Positions 52,037 through 61,236 are shown, counted from the stretch's first letter. The stretch: DNA of 64,000 nucleotides from Semisulcospira habei (GCA_036245525.1 BTPG01000004.1:17743412-17807411); one strand, 5' to 3'. Notes: generated by a model not told the origin, from the letters alone. Program-made: numbers and translations.

Positions 52037-52221
52037 TCATTTTTTATGCTTGCTTTTGGGGCTCTCTGGTGGTGTCAACACTGCTTGCATCCCTGGTATT
52101 GACAGCTTCGACCCTGATGATGGTTTCCGAGCTTTCATGGACAATCGTCGAGCTGTCCGAGCGAGCCTGTCTGTCATGTTTGGCCCTGCCTCACTGCTAT
52201 TGCCACCACCAGCGTCGCTCC
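52037..52221 (-). CDS. Unrecognised gene, terminal exon with stop
   Basis: 185 nt from acceptor gtggtcatttccag| to a TGA at 52039-52037. It gives a hydrophilic C-terminus: a GGGNSSE stretch, a basic segment (TDRLARTARRLSMKARKPSS) with a possible R-R-x-S kinase site, then TPPESPKSKHKK and stop. It looks cytoplasmic or nuclear and disordered. No family recognised. Base composition is richer than the AT-rich surroundings, as expected of coding sequence. It might be the tail of a receptor whose GPCR-like exon lies at 56.1 kb, but the phases do not join directly and the exons between are missing. Confidence 0.55.
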
Positions 52222-52261
52222 CTGGAAATGACCACACACAAAAACTGTAGGGAACATGAAA

Positions 52262-52332
52262 CGTGAGCGGTTTTGTGATTTTGTGACTTATGGCCATATG
52301 CCATACGGTCCAAAATCACAGACCAGCACAAC
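52262..52332. mobile_element. GGTCTGTGATTTTGGACC palindrome
   Basis: GAGCGGTTTTGTGATTTTGT and CGGTCCAAAATCACAGACCA around CTTATGGCCATATGCCATACG. Confidence 0.72.
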
Positions 52333-52530
52333 AAAATTCTTTATACATTAAGTATAGGATATGGTAAGTCATAATTAGAACAGCACGATTAACAAATTTG
52401 CCATTTCTTGTCATTGAAACGGCCATGCAAATCATTAATTAAGTTGAGGAGAATGTTTACATGACAATACACATGTATTGGAAGAAATTTATTTTCACTC
52501 TTAACACCTCCAATAGTTTAATTATGCTGG

Positions 52531-52611
52531 AATTAACTCAATCGAGACTGCCGCATCCGGATACGTGGCTTAAGCCGCGTGTCCAGATGTGGCACGTCTG
52601 GAATGAGTTAA
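52531..52611. mobile_element. TTAACTCAAT..CCGGATACGTGGC palindrome
   Basis: TTAACTCAATCGAGACTGCC to CGTCTGGAATGAGTTAA; GTGGCTTAAGCCGCGT centre. Confidence 0.8.
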
Positions 52612-52973
52612 TAAACATCGTGAGTTGAAAACACAATGTTTACCATTTTAAACAATCATGACTTTGAGAGCAATGACGTGCAAGCAGTAAGCCTGCAGAA
52701 GTCTCTCCTAGTGCACATATTTTAAAATCTGTCTGTTACTTTGATTATATTTTTTTCTTTTAAAATGACACATAAGAACAGGCATTGACTGCCACTGAAA
52801 ATACCATTTGTTGGAAAAGATGCATAGCTGCACGTCTTTTCCACTGAGTGGTATCATTAGTAGCCATCAAGGAGTTAAAACAATGCAAAACAGCATAAAT
52901 CAAGGACATTCAGATGTTTTGCAAAGCAAGGACGCAGCCACTGGAAACTGAAACCTACACACAACTACTAAAC

Positions 52974-53047
52974 CCACTTCATGTGGTCTATCCATGCTGC
53001 CGACAGAATTAGACACGCTAAGCCCATCATTCGAGGGGCAACACACA
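52974..53047 (-). CDS. Unrecognised gene, penultimate exon
   Basis: 74 nt between acceptor cttttccccag| and donor GTGG|gtttag, phase 2 in and phase 1 out. It encodes VCCPSNDGLSVSNSVGSMDR and a few more residues, serine/asparagine-rich and without recognised domain. Its phase fits the exon at 52221 exactly, which is the main support. Upstream exons would lie above 53.1 kb but were not identified. Confidence 0.5.
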
Positions 53048-53143
53048 CTGGGGAAAAGTTTGCAGTCTTTGGCGTTGTGAGAAAAAAGGTGAGAAAAAAA
53101 ACCACGAGGAATGTTATTTCTTTCTTTCAAATTCTTAACCTAT

Positions 53144-53469
53144 TTAACCCTTTTAGCCTCAAGATCCCATTTCTCAAATTTTGGAGGTGTTGCCCAACAA
53201 CTATGTACCAATTGCAGGAGATGGCTTGACTATGGCGCCTGAAGGTGCCAAGCTAATCTGGCACTACCCTTGAATTATCACATTTCCCAAATTTTGGAGG
53301 TGTCTCCAAACGACTATGTACCAGTTGCAGGAGGGGATTGGCCATGACAATTCAAGGGTAGGGCCAGATTAGCTGGGCGCCTGATGGCGCCAAGCTAATC
53401 TGGCCCTACCCTTGAATTATCATGGTCGGCTGATCTCCTGCAGTAGTGCATCAGGGCAAAATGGGTTAA
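53144..53469. mobile_element. Two overlapping family A MITE copies
   Basis: The first (TTAACCCTTTTAGCCTC, 53144-53280) runs without a TTAA into a second (ATTTCCCAAATTTTGGAGGT to GGGCAAAATGGGTTAA). The junction falls at homologous sequence, suggesting unequal recombination between copies. Confidence 0.83.
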
Positions 53470-53554
53470 AAGACTTCAGACTCAGACAGGTTTACGAACT
53501 CAACTGAATGTTCCAGAAAGAAAAATGTTTTGCGTCAGCAGCGTATAAGTTAAT

Positions 53555-53635
53555 TATGACGAACTGCAAGAAGCTTAGATCCTCATTAGCCCCCGCAGTC
53601 GCTAGGTCTCATGAGGATCAATACCTCTTAACCCC
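53555..53635. mobile_element. AGAGGCATAGATCC palindrome
   Basis: GCAAGAAGCTTAGATCCTCA and TCATGAGGATCAATACCTCTT. Confidence 0.75.
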
Positions 53636-53821
53636 TTCCCTGCCAGTGGACGCAGAACTCTTTGTGTACTGTGCGTCAATGAACTCAATCCGTACCAGGA
53701 ACATGGATACAAAGTGGGGCATAGGTCCTCATGAGCCCCCCACAATTGTGGTGGCTCATGAGGATCTATGTCCTTTATAGTTGGTTTGGTTTCACCTTTT
53801 TTCTTGGCAGTGAAGGGGTTA
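53629..53821. mobile_element. TTAACCCCTTC..GTGGACGCAG MITE, full length
   Basis: Ends TTAACCCCTTCCCTGCCAGT and GGCAGTGAAGGGGTTAA, enclosing a hairpin CATAGGTCCTCATGAGCCCC and its complement. This shows that the AGAGGCATAGATCC hairpins belong to a TTAA element. Confidence 0.88.
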
Positions 53822-53917
53822 AACACTTTCAGTAAACCAAGTGTCTGATACCTAGTGCTTTTCAACAAGAAAGTTCAACTTTCGTGGCTTTCTGACAATT
53901 TTTTTCACGCTTTTCGG

Positions 53918-53918
53918 T

Positions 53919-53953
<35 letters not shown>
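53918..53953. repeat. Poly-T tract
   Basis: 36 T in a row. Confidence 0.97.
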
Positions 53954-53954
<1 letters not shown>

Positions 53955-54165
53955 TAACAGACTGTGGAGTAAGAACACAATTTGAAAGAGATCTTGGGGA
54001 TAAAGGGTCATCTATTTGAGAAGGGTGGGGAGGGGTGGGGGGGGGGGCGATGATGTAAATCTAATAAGCACACAAGTATTTATAGAATTAAAAATGAATG
54101 TTACATTAACTGAACTACCTGTAAGCAATAAATTATCAAACTTATCAAAGGCATCCCACAGCGTT

Positions 54166-54518
54166 GGTGCAAGCACCCCACAGATAGACCCACTCAGGGA
54201 GTACGCCACAAGTACACTTCTCTTTAACCTTTTTCATCCTGATGCACTATTGCTTGAAATAAATTTGACTGATAGTTCAAGGGTGGTGGAAGAATAGCTT
54301 GGCGCCTAAGGCGCCAAGCTATTCTGGCACCACCCTTGAATGAAAATGGTTGATCCATCTCCTGTTCTGTAAGTAGCCTTCATAAGACAATAAGCAACTT
54401 TTAAAAAGTCAGACTCAAGATGTAATGGTTTAAACGAGATACTTGGCATCTCATCTGAATAAAGTGTACTTGTGGCATACTCCCCGAGTGAGTCTATCTG
54501 GGAAGCACGACTGCAAGA
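54166..54518. mobile_element. GAGTACTCC element split by a family C MITE
   Basis: ATAGACCCACTCAGGGAGTA and CACAAGTACACTTCTC to the left of the insertion; AACGAGATACTTGGCATCTC and GTGTACTTGTGGCATACTCC to the right. The two halves rejoin at a single TTTAAA. Confidence 0.87.
54224..54433. mobile_element. TTAA palindrome MITE, family C, nested
   Basis: Ends TTAACCTTTTTCATCCTGAT and CAAGATGTAATGGTTTAA. Inserted in the GAGTACTCC element. Confidence 0.92.
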
Positions 54519-54614
54519 GGTACGGGATGGAGTGATTAAAGCACAAGAGACAAAATTCACAAAGTCGCATGCAGCCACATGCAAAGTCACTCAAGAGAGT
54601 CAAGACACTTTACC

Positions 54615-54730
54615 ATAGACGAAAATTGCACGTTTCAACAAAAACAGTGGATTAAAAGCCAGGAATCGCATGTTTGTCCTGGCTTTTAATCCACTGTTTT
54701 CGTCCAAACACGTGCAATTTTGACCTGCTT
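54615..54730. mobile_element. GTGGATTAAAAGCCAGG palindrome
   Basis: AACAGTGGATTAAAAGCCAG pairs with CTGGCTTTTAATCCACTGTT, extending to TTGCACGT/ACGTGCAA. Best copy of the family seen at 12058 and 21945. Confidence 0.85.
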
Positions 54731-54734
54731 CTGA

Positions 54735-55295
54735 ACGTCTATTTTCTTTCTCCGTCAAAACCTCCCTATTCTATGTGAAACACGCCCTTCAATAAACGTG
54801 AGCTGAAAATGCACATTCAATAATACTTTTCAATCCATATTCAATATATAAAAGAACAAAGCCAATCAGTACAAAATGCACAACTCAAAATGTGAGGTGC
54901 CAAATAAAATGACATAAAGTAATCAAAACAACAAAAATAGCAAATCATACAATCTCAGAAACAATATCAAGACTATTTAAAGATTGTTTACATGCAATTT
55001 GTAAACAACAGTTTGCACATGCAATGTTCATGAGAAAGAACTATGTGGCAGTGAGAATTCATATAAAGACACAACATGCTGCTTTCAAAACTGAAAAGAA
55101 ATTATGGATGTTAAGAAAAATACATGCTAGCTGCCCTAGACTGGAAAAAAAAGTCTGCTGGGATCGAAATAATCCGAGCCTTGAACAGAACATGATGTCC
55201 TATTGGTGAGCCTATTATTTTTTGTGCACAGTGGGCTCAAATTTGACCCTCTTAAGTCAGAATGCTGGTCAAAATACTAAAAAAAAGATGGATCC
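54735..55295. other. Unannotated AT-rich stretch
   Basis: A short plus-strand open frame (55024-55209) has no supporting splice sites or homology. Likely intron. Confidence 0.5.
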
Positions 55296-55435
55296 ATTAA
55301 TTATCCCCCTTGCTCACACAGTACTGCATGTGCAAGGGGATTAAATAATGGTTCCATCATTTGTAAACCTTCACAACAATGACCCCCTTCGTGCATGCAG
55401 GCATGACCGTATTCACGAAGGGATTAATTGTTGTG
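55296..55435. mobile_element. Two short CCCCTTG..CAAGGGG palindromes
   Basis: ATTATCCCCCTTGCTCACAC to TGCAAGGGGATTAAAT (55299-55349), and GACCCCCTTCGTGCATGCAG to CACGAAGGGATTAA (55381-55428). Confidence 0.7.
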
Positions 55436-55440
55436 AATGT

Positions 55441-55520
55441 TTAACACCTTGACTGTCATTAGCAAGTAACTTTTGTCGCAAGGATTCCAGCAGGAATCAT
55501 CGTGACAGTAGTTAGTCTCC
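55441..55520. mobile_element. CCTTTGGCTGTCGG-family palindrome, diverged
   Basis: TTAACACCTTGACTGTCATTAG, AAGGATTCCAGCAGGAATCA centre, GTGACAGTAGTTAG. Confidence 0.65.
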
Positions 55521-55617
55521 CTGCCATAATGCAAAGACTATTTTGAATAATTATTCTATCTAGCGTTGGCAAAATGATGAAATAACAGCCAAGAATTTCC
55601 AGAAAAGGCAGCTCAAA

Positions 55618-55695
55618 CATTAATAATCCCCTTGTGAATACAAGCTCTGGTACTGTAAACAATACCGACACCTGCACACACAAGGGAGTCAAGTT
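55618..55695. mobile_element. CCCCTTGTG..GGTACTGTAAAC palindrome
   Basis: TTAATAATCCCCTTGTGAAT, GGTACTGTAAACAATACCG, CACACAAGGGAGTCAA. Confidence 0.72.
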
Positions 55696-55949
55696 TTCAA
55701 CAACAAGCAACTTCTCAGACTTTCTCTCACATTCATCATGAAATCATAGGCTGATAGCGCTTTGGGAGATGAACAAAAAGGTGAGAAAAAGAAACAAATC
55801 AATAAAACAAACAAAAAATGTACTGTTACTAAGAAAAAGAGATGTTCCTGAGACAGAGATATATCCAAATCCTTGGGGATACAGGGACAAAATGCTGAAA
55901 ATAACCAAAGTATACGAAGAAGAGAGGCTATGACCCAAACATACATACA

Positions 55950-56041
55950 TTAACCCTTTGGCTGTCGGTAGTGCTTTTTGTCGCAATGATTTCTTCAGGA
56001 ATCTTTGTGACAAAAAGCACTACCCACAGCCAAAAGGTTAA
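55950..56041. mobile_element. CCTTTGGCTGTCGG palindrome, full length
   Basis: TTAACCCTTTGGCTGTCGGT to CCACAGCCAAAAGGTTAA, inner TAGTGCTTTTTGTCGCAATG arms. Reference copy. Confidence 0.88.
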
Positions 56042-56054
56042 ACCTGTAACTTAC

Positions 56055-56125
56055 CATTTTTGAGGAACTGACTCGATTTACAGAGCATTGCACCCAATGT
56101 CCACATTGCTACGAACGATACAATT
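56055..56125 (-). CDS. Candidate class A GPCR exon (end of TM2 to start of TM3)
   Basis: A 71-nt open segment ends in a strong donor, AAATG|gtaagtt, and begins after tatctggcag|. It encodes IVSFVAMWTLGAMLCKSSQF then LKN. In rhodopsin-class receptors this corner reads 'W.(F/L)G..(L/M)CK', with the Trp of extracellular loop 1 and the conserved TM3 cysteine; both fit. Phase 2 in and phase 1 out. The polypyrimidine tract is poor because a palindromic MITE abuts it. TM1 and TM4-TM7 exons were not found, so this is only a candidate. Confidence 0.38.
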
Positions 56126-56142
56126 CTGCCAGATAAGTAGCC

Positions 56143-56212
56143 CCACTGCGCATGCAGCCAGCAGTACCATTTCCAGTACCTGCAGCTGCGTGCACAATAG
56201 GGCGACATTAAA
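56143..56212. mobile_element. CACTGCGCATGCAGCC palindrome
   Basis: CCCCACTGCGCATGCAGCCA, CAGTACCATTTCCAGTACCTG, GCAGCTGCGTGCACAATAGGG; abuts the GPCR-like exon acceptor. Confidence 0.65.
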
Positions 56213-56389
56213 AATTACTGGTACAGCTACATGAACTGTACAAATACACTACTGCCATGTCTTCAAGAAGGCGATCATCTCTGTCAGGACCCAAAGCACG
56301 AGACACAATCAACGACAATGCCACCTGCAGTTTTCAGAAAAATAGAATTCAATCCCTTCACTGCTGGAATAATGTTAACACCACTCAAC

Positions 56390-56484
56390 TGCAAGAGGCA
56401 CAGAACCCACATCCATCTTCCCCTCCCCCCCACCCCCCGACCTACAGATGCTCGGGCTCATGAAGTTCTTTGCCTCTCGCTAAA
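56390..56484. mobile_element. AGAGGCATAGATCC palindrome, diverged loop
   Basis: TGCAAGAGGCACAGAACCCA, C-rich loop, GGGCTCATGAAGTTCTTTGC. Confidence 0.65.
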
Positions 56485-56486
56485 CT

Positions 56487-56692
56487 ATTTATCCTATTTA
56501 GCCCCCAACGCGCTACAGCAGGAGGTGGATTGACCATTATAATTCAAGGGTAGTGCAAGACTGATTTGGCGCCTTCAGGCGCCAAGCCAATCTGGCACTA
56601 CCTTTGAATTATCATGGTCAACCTATCTCCTGCAACTGGTACACAACTGATCCAAAAGTTGGGACATGTGGCCATGGGGCGAAATGGGTTAA
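56487..56692. mobile_element. TTAA palindrome MITE, family A
   Basis: Left end lacks TTAA (TCCTATTTAGCCCCCAACG), right GGGGCGAAATGGGTTAA. Arms AGACTGATTTGG / CCAAGCCAATCT, partly mirrored. Confidence 0.87.
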
Positions 56693-56862
56693 ATTTGTTT
56701 TTCTTGGGTTGATGGGATTACCCGGTGTTGAATTTACCACGATTTCAAAAAAACATAATTTTGTATCCACTGGCAGTGAAGGTGTTAAGGGGCCCTAGAT
56801 GTGGAAAACATGCCTCTGAAGACCCATCAGGACTGGAGAAGTCTGTCCTGCACTTACAGGTC

Positions 56863-56920
56863 TTAATCCTTTGGGTGTTGGTAGCAAAAAGCACTACTGA
56901 CACCCACAGGTTTAGTCAGG
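56863..56920. mobile_element. CCTTTGGGTGTTGG palindrome, internal deletion
   Basis: AATCCTTTGGGTGTTGGTAG then AAAAAGCACTACTGACACCC. Confidence 0.65.
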
Positions 56921-56989
56921 TGGAACTACTCATGAGCACTGCAACAAAAACATCACACTTCACTTCTCCCCCCCCCCCCTTCTTCCTTT

Positions 56990-57345
56990 AAGCACACACG
57001 CACACGTCCTCCGAACACTGAAGCAGACTCTGACACAGCAAATGATTCCAAAATCAAAACGCACCCAAAACTTGTGGACAAGGCCAGCATCAGGGGTTTT
57101 CACACAAAGGTATCACTACTATTGTTTCCTGCATACATTGTAGAAAAAAATCTTGAATACACGTCACAAATAAATAAATAAATAAATATGGGACAGGGTG
57201 GATGCTACAGGTTTCTGTGAATCATACAAGTCTTCTGTGTGCACAAAACATACATGATAGTCAATGAGACTTATTGCAACACAAATCTAAATAGATATGC
57301 AGATGCACAAACTGGTATATTTTGGAAAGGGGAGAAAAGATTAGC
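56990..57345. other. Unannotated AT-rich stretch
   Basis: Contains AAATA repeats (57168-57186) only. Confidence 0.5.
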
Positions 57346-57349
57346 CTGA

Positions 57350-57562
57350 TTAACGCATTACATCCTGAGGATGAAATTAGCCATTACTTCAGATGTGTTT
57401 GATGTTTACGTCACAATTCTGGAGACAGATTGACAATGACTGTTCAAGGGTGGTTTCAGAATAGCTTGGCGCCAGTAGGCGCCAAGCTATTTTGACACCA
57501 CCCTTGAACTATCATTGTCAAGCCACATCCTGTCATATAATGTCAGGACATTATGGGTTTAC
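57350..57562. mobile_element. TTAA palindrome MITE, family B/C hybrid ends
   Basis: Left TTAACGCATTACATCCTGAG, right CAGGACATTATGGGTTTA. Core with GAATAG; arms TGACAATGACTGTTC and GAACTATCATTGTCA changed together. Confidence 0.82.
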
Positions 57563-57574
57563 AAAGACATCAGC

Positions 57575-57655
57575 ACTTAACTCAGTCAGGACGTGCTGCA
57601 TTTTGGATTTATACCACAGAATTATCCAGATGCTGCACATCTCAAATGAGTTATA
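57575..57655. mobile_element. TTAACTCAGTC palindrome, diverged
   Basis: TTAACTCAGTCAGGACGTGC to GCACATCTCAAATGAGTTA. Confidence 0.65.
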
Positions 57656-57724
57656 AATGTTTTCATATGAAGATGCACACTGAAAATGACTGAAAACTGA
57701 TGTGACGCATTCCGATGCTCAACT

Positions 57725-57860
57725 TTATGAGGGTATCTGGATGTGGCACGTCTTGAATGAGTTAGCGCATTTACCACCGAGATATCACAGTGAGAAATGG
57801 ATTGGCCATGATAGTTCAAGGGAAGTGCCAGATTAGCTTGGTGATAATCTAAAATTGCCA
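57725..57860. mobile_element. Half TTAACTCATT element joined to half family A element
   Basis: GGGTATCTGGATGTGGCACG to GAATGAGTTA, then GCGCATTTACCACCGAG and a family A left arm that stops at AGCTTGGTGATAATC. Confidence 0.65.
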
Positions 57861-57875
57861 TACCTGCCTTCAAAA

Positions 57876-58072
57876 TGTGAACCCTTTGGCTGTCGGCTGC
57901 ATTTTTTGTTGCAATGAGTCATCATGATGATAAGCGCTACCAACAGCCAAAGGGTGAACCAAAGACAATATGGGGCAGTACCTTTTCCTAACACCCTTGT
58001 GCTATATGTAGCCCTTTTTGTAGAGGCATTTGCCTTGACAAAAAAGTGCACAGACAGCAAAAAGGTTAAGTT
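57876..58072. mobile_element. Two CCTTTGGCTGTCGG-family palindromes
   Basis: GAACCCTTTGGCTGTCGGCT to CAACAGCCAAAGGGTGAAC (57879-57959), then CACCCTTGTGCTATATGTAG to GACAGCAAAAAGGTTAA (57992-58069). Confidence 0.75.
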
Positions 58073-58423
58073 CTTGTAATCAGGCCACGGGAACAGGATA
58101 TATGTTAAAAAGAATCTATATGCCTGCAAACAGGTAAGATTTGTGTTACAATACAGTCTGTCATATCAACTTGATTACAGAGGCAGCATATCATCTGGAT
58201 GGAGAAAAGTATAAAACCCAAACTGAAAATTGGATAATACTCTTTTTTAAAAAAATAATAATAATATAACAATAAAAAAATAAATAAAGTAAAATGTGAA
58301 TATTGAAATATAACAGGGAGAAAGGACAAATGCACTGCTATAAAATCTGTTAAAATTGCACAGTTAATTGCTGATAAATAAAAAGCAGAGGTTCCAGGTA
58401 TCAATCAAGAATGGTGGCAATTC

Positions 58424-58561
58424 ATTGGTCAGATATCTCACCAATCAGAACAATGTTGGGGACTGGTATGTCACCAATCAGAGAAATGTTGGGAACACTC
58501 CAACGCACACGCACTGGAACCAATCACAAACACTAAAAGTGAGGTGCTGGTATATGATTGG
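58424..58561. promoter_or_regulatory. Cluster of five CCAAT boxes
   Basis: CCAAT pentamers, several in the CCAATCA context preferred by NF-Y, occur at 58441, 58474 and 58520 on the plus strand and as ATTGG at 58424 and 58557. Two of them sit in an imperfect 33-bp tandem duplication (about 58439-58498). It lies 2.3 kb upstream of the GPCR-like exon on the minus strand and could be its promoter. No TATA box or transcript evidence. Confidence 0.35.
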
Positions 58562-58779
58562 CTAACAATATAACTAACCAGTTAGCAGAATAGATCAGCA
58601 GAATGTCCAGATATGAAAGCTGATGGCATAGGTAACGGTACAAAATGTTCAAAATGGTCCACCGTCTAACTAAGCTCCATTATAAAGGCCTGTACGACTG
58701 GGATGATCAGGTTTTAAAGACACACGTGAACCCACTTACATGTCAACAATACAAGCAAGTTATCTATTCAGCTGTAGAG

Positions 58780-58999
58780 TTAACCCTTTTAGCCCCATGG
58801 TCTCATTTCTCAAAGTTTAGAGGTGTTGCCTAACGACTATGTACCAGTTGTACTTGTAGGAGATTGACTGACCATGATAATTTAAGGGTAGTGCCAGATT
58901 AGCTTGGCGCCTTCATGTGCAAAGCTAATCTGGCACTACCCTTGAATTATCATGGTCAATCAATCTCCTACTGTAGGGACCCGGGGCTAAAAGGGTTAA
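58780..58999. mobile_element. TTAA palindrome MITE, family A, full length
   Basis: Ends TTAACCCTTTTAGCCCC and GGGGCTAAAAGGGTTAA, exact complements. Confidence 0.93.
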
Positions 59000-59044
59000 G
59001 CACAGGTGAGCGACTCGATCTGCAGATGTGATTGTGGCTGATCT

Positions 59045-59125
59045 GTGCCAGCAAGAGATATAAATTTCTCATGAACACCTGCAGATGCATGGTACATGAG
59101 AATTTATGCCTCTTGCAGACGGAAC
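59045..59125. mobile_element. AGAGGCATAGATCC palindrome, AATTTCTCATG variant
   Basis: GCAAGAGATATAAATTTCTC pairs with GAGAATTTATGCCTCTTGC: both arms changed from GATCC to AATTT. Confidence 0.78.
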
Positions 59126-59232
59126 AGACTGGCTGAAGGGTATTTCTATCTGAACCAACTGTCACATACAAACACGAACATCAAAATGTCATTGTTCAAT
59201 GATGCCATAGATGTTCATGTTTGTACCCAACG

Positions 59233-59449
59233 GTTAACCCATTTAGCCCCAACACCCCACAGCAGATGGATCGACCATGATAATTAAAGGGTAGTGCCAG
59301 CTGAGCTTGGTGCCTTCAGGTGCCAAGCTCACCTGGCACTAGACACTACCCTTGAATTATCATGGTTGATCCATCTCCTGCAGCTGGCACAATCGTTTGG
59401 TAACACCTCCGTAATTTGTAAAATCCGGCCATGGGGTTAAATAGGTTAA
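59233..59449. mobile_element. TTAA palindrome MITE, family A, GCTGAGC variant
   Basis: TTAACCCATTTAGCCCC to GGGGTTAAATAGGTTAA. Arms CAGCTGAGCTTGG and CCAAGCTCACCTGG; centre GGTGCCTTCAGGTGCC with G:T wobbles. Confidence 0.9.
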
Positions 59450-59579
59450 GTTACTCATAGGGGCATTAAGTTTACCCCCCCCCCCACCTCCCCCTCCCCT
59501 CCCACACACACACACACAGCCCTTTCATCTGAGAAAGATATGCCCTAGTCTGCGATTCTAGACCTTACAGCTACGCAAT

Positions 59580-60100
59580 AAGGTTGAAATTTTTTTCTTT
59601 TTTTTAAACAGAGCACAAATCAGTGCTGACAACAAGAAAAGCTGACTGTTAAAATATTGCGAAAACTGTTTGTTGTGCATACAACAGACAAAGTGACCAA
59701 GTTACAGTACATTCATAAATAGGTGAGCAACTAAACCAGTGAAATTAGACATAAATGCAAGTCAATCTAAAATAGAAATAATCAACAAAAATGATACGTA
59801 TACAGAGAAATTATATGAACTACTGATGCAACGTGAGTGGTGTGTTCTTTTAATGAAATTTATCGGTACTACTCACGATAATGCCAAATGCACAACACAA
59901 CAAAGGAATATGCGTCAACAATGCAAGTGATGCAAAAGAACAACCAGATCAGTCCAGTCCTGAACAACGGAAACGTAGAGCGAAAACAGAAAACAGCGAA
60001 CGATCATCCACACAAACCGTCGACAACTGCTCTGGCCCATGCAAGTTATGAAAAAAAGCAGACGTCACTCTGGAAGGCTAGACTCTAACATTTCTTATTA
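59580..60100. other. Unannotated AT-rich stretch
   Basis: Two short plus-strand frames (59739-59930, 59888-60088) without homology or splice support. Confidence 0.5.
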
Positions 60101-60186
60101 AATCCATCGAGCGCTACTGACGATGCCCTTGGCTACCACTATTCCACTAAACGGTATCATCAGTAGCAGTAACTCATGGACCTTGG

Positions 60187-60303
60187 TAGCAAAACCCAGT
60201 ACCAAAATGTCTTCGGACCCACGACGGCTGCAGTGGGCCCACGCACTATCGTGCATGGGCCCACTGCAGCCGTCATGGGCCTAAAGACCGTTTCTTACTG
60301 GGA
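60187..60303. mobile_element. GC-rich palindrome, GGGCCCACG subfamily
   Basis: CCCAGTACCAAAATGTCTTC pairs loosely with AAAGACCGTTTCTTACTGGG; centre GTGGGCCCACGCACTATCGT and complement is nearly perfect. Confidence 0.78.
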
Positions 60304-60370
60304 AGGGTAGATTAGGCTAGAGGGTGTTCTGTTTTTGGGGGTGTTTTTTCTTCAAAAGGCTATCACCACA

Positions 60371-60576
60371 TTAACCCTTTAGACCCACAGGTGCATTTCC
60401 CAAATTTTGAAAGTGTTACTTAATGACTATGTACCAGTTTCAGGAGGTGGATTAACCATAATTCAAGGGTAGTGCCAGATTAGCTTGGCGCCTGAAGGCG
60501 CCAAGCTAATCTGGCACTACCCTTGAATTATCATGGTCAATCTCCTGCTGTAGGGACTTGGGGATAAATGGGTTAA
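60371..60576. mobile_element. TTAA palindrome MITE, family A
   Basis: TTAACCCTTTAGACCCAC to GGGGATAAATGGGTTAA. Perfect GGCGCCTGAAGGCGCC centre; left arm lost CATGAT. Confidence 0.9.
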
Positions 60577-60679
60577 CACAAACACTGATAATGTGGTGCA
60601 ACCTCATGTCTCCCAGGTATCACATTTAATTATGAGGCTCACCTGTATTGTGTCATTTCTTCGACGTGATTCAAATTTA

Positions 60680-60832
60680 GGATTAACTCCTATCCCTGTT
60701 CATTGCACAATGGCAGTGCAGAACACTGTAACTTTGGATTCAAAGAGTCTTTCTACAAATCTGCAGTGCTTGCAGCCACCAGTACTGTTCACAGAAACGG
60801 TGGCTGCACGCAAACAAGGCTTAACTTGAGGG
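60680..60832. mobile_element. GGTGGCTGCACGCA-type remnant
   Basis: TTAACTCCTATCCCTGTTCA at the left and AAACGGTGGCTGCACGCAAA..GGCTTAACTTGAGG at the right, resembling the ends of the element at 61168. Confidence 0.45.
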
Positions 60833-61167
60833 AAAAGGTTGTTGTTTTTTTTAAAGCATGGAGTCTAGCCTTTCCACAGTGACACCTTTGCAAATGTATG
60901 CACAACTGAGAACATCACATCAGGTCAAGAGTCACAACGGACCGCAAGCTGCGAACAGGTACCTCCTGTAAAACAGAAGTCTGGAAACACGATTACAGTG
61001 TGTCAAAATCGGAACTGTTTGGGCGAGGGTGGCGCCGCAAGCCTGCAGACCAGAAGATGGCTCCTGGCATGGTGTGGTGATGAAGAACTGCATCGAAAAG
61101 ACGGAAAGTTACAATAAATACATATGGAGCCAGAGCAGGATGGTGAGATTGATGTGTTCAAGCACAT

Positions 61168-61236
61168 TATCCCCCTTGTGCCTACGGTCACTGGTACTGT
61201 TAAAAGTAACGGTGGCTGCAGGCACAAGGGAGTTAA
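61168..61236. mobile_element. CCCCCTTGTGCC palindrome
   Basis: TTATCCCCCTTGTGCCTACG to GGCACAAGGGAGTTAA, inner GGTACTGTTAAAAGTAAC. Shares its right TTAA with the following MITE. Confidence 0.8.

Noticed and set aside
55689..55946. GPCR C-terminal exon
   Set aside because: The frame's end (AYDFMMNVRESLRS) looked tail-like, but there is no NPxxY-type segment or good acceptor, and the rest is AT-rich noise.
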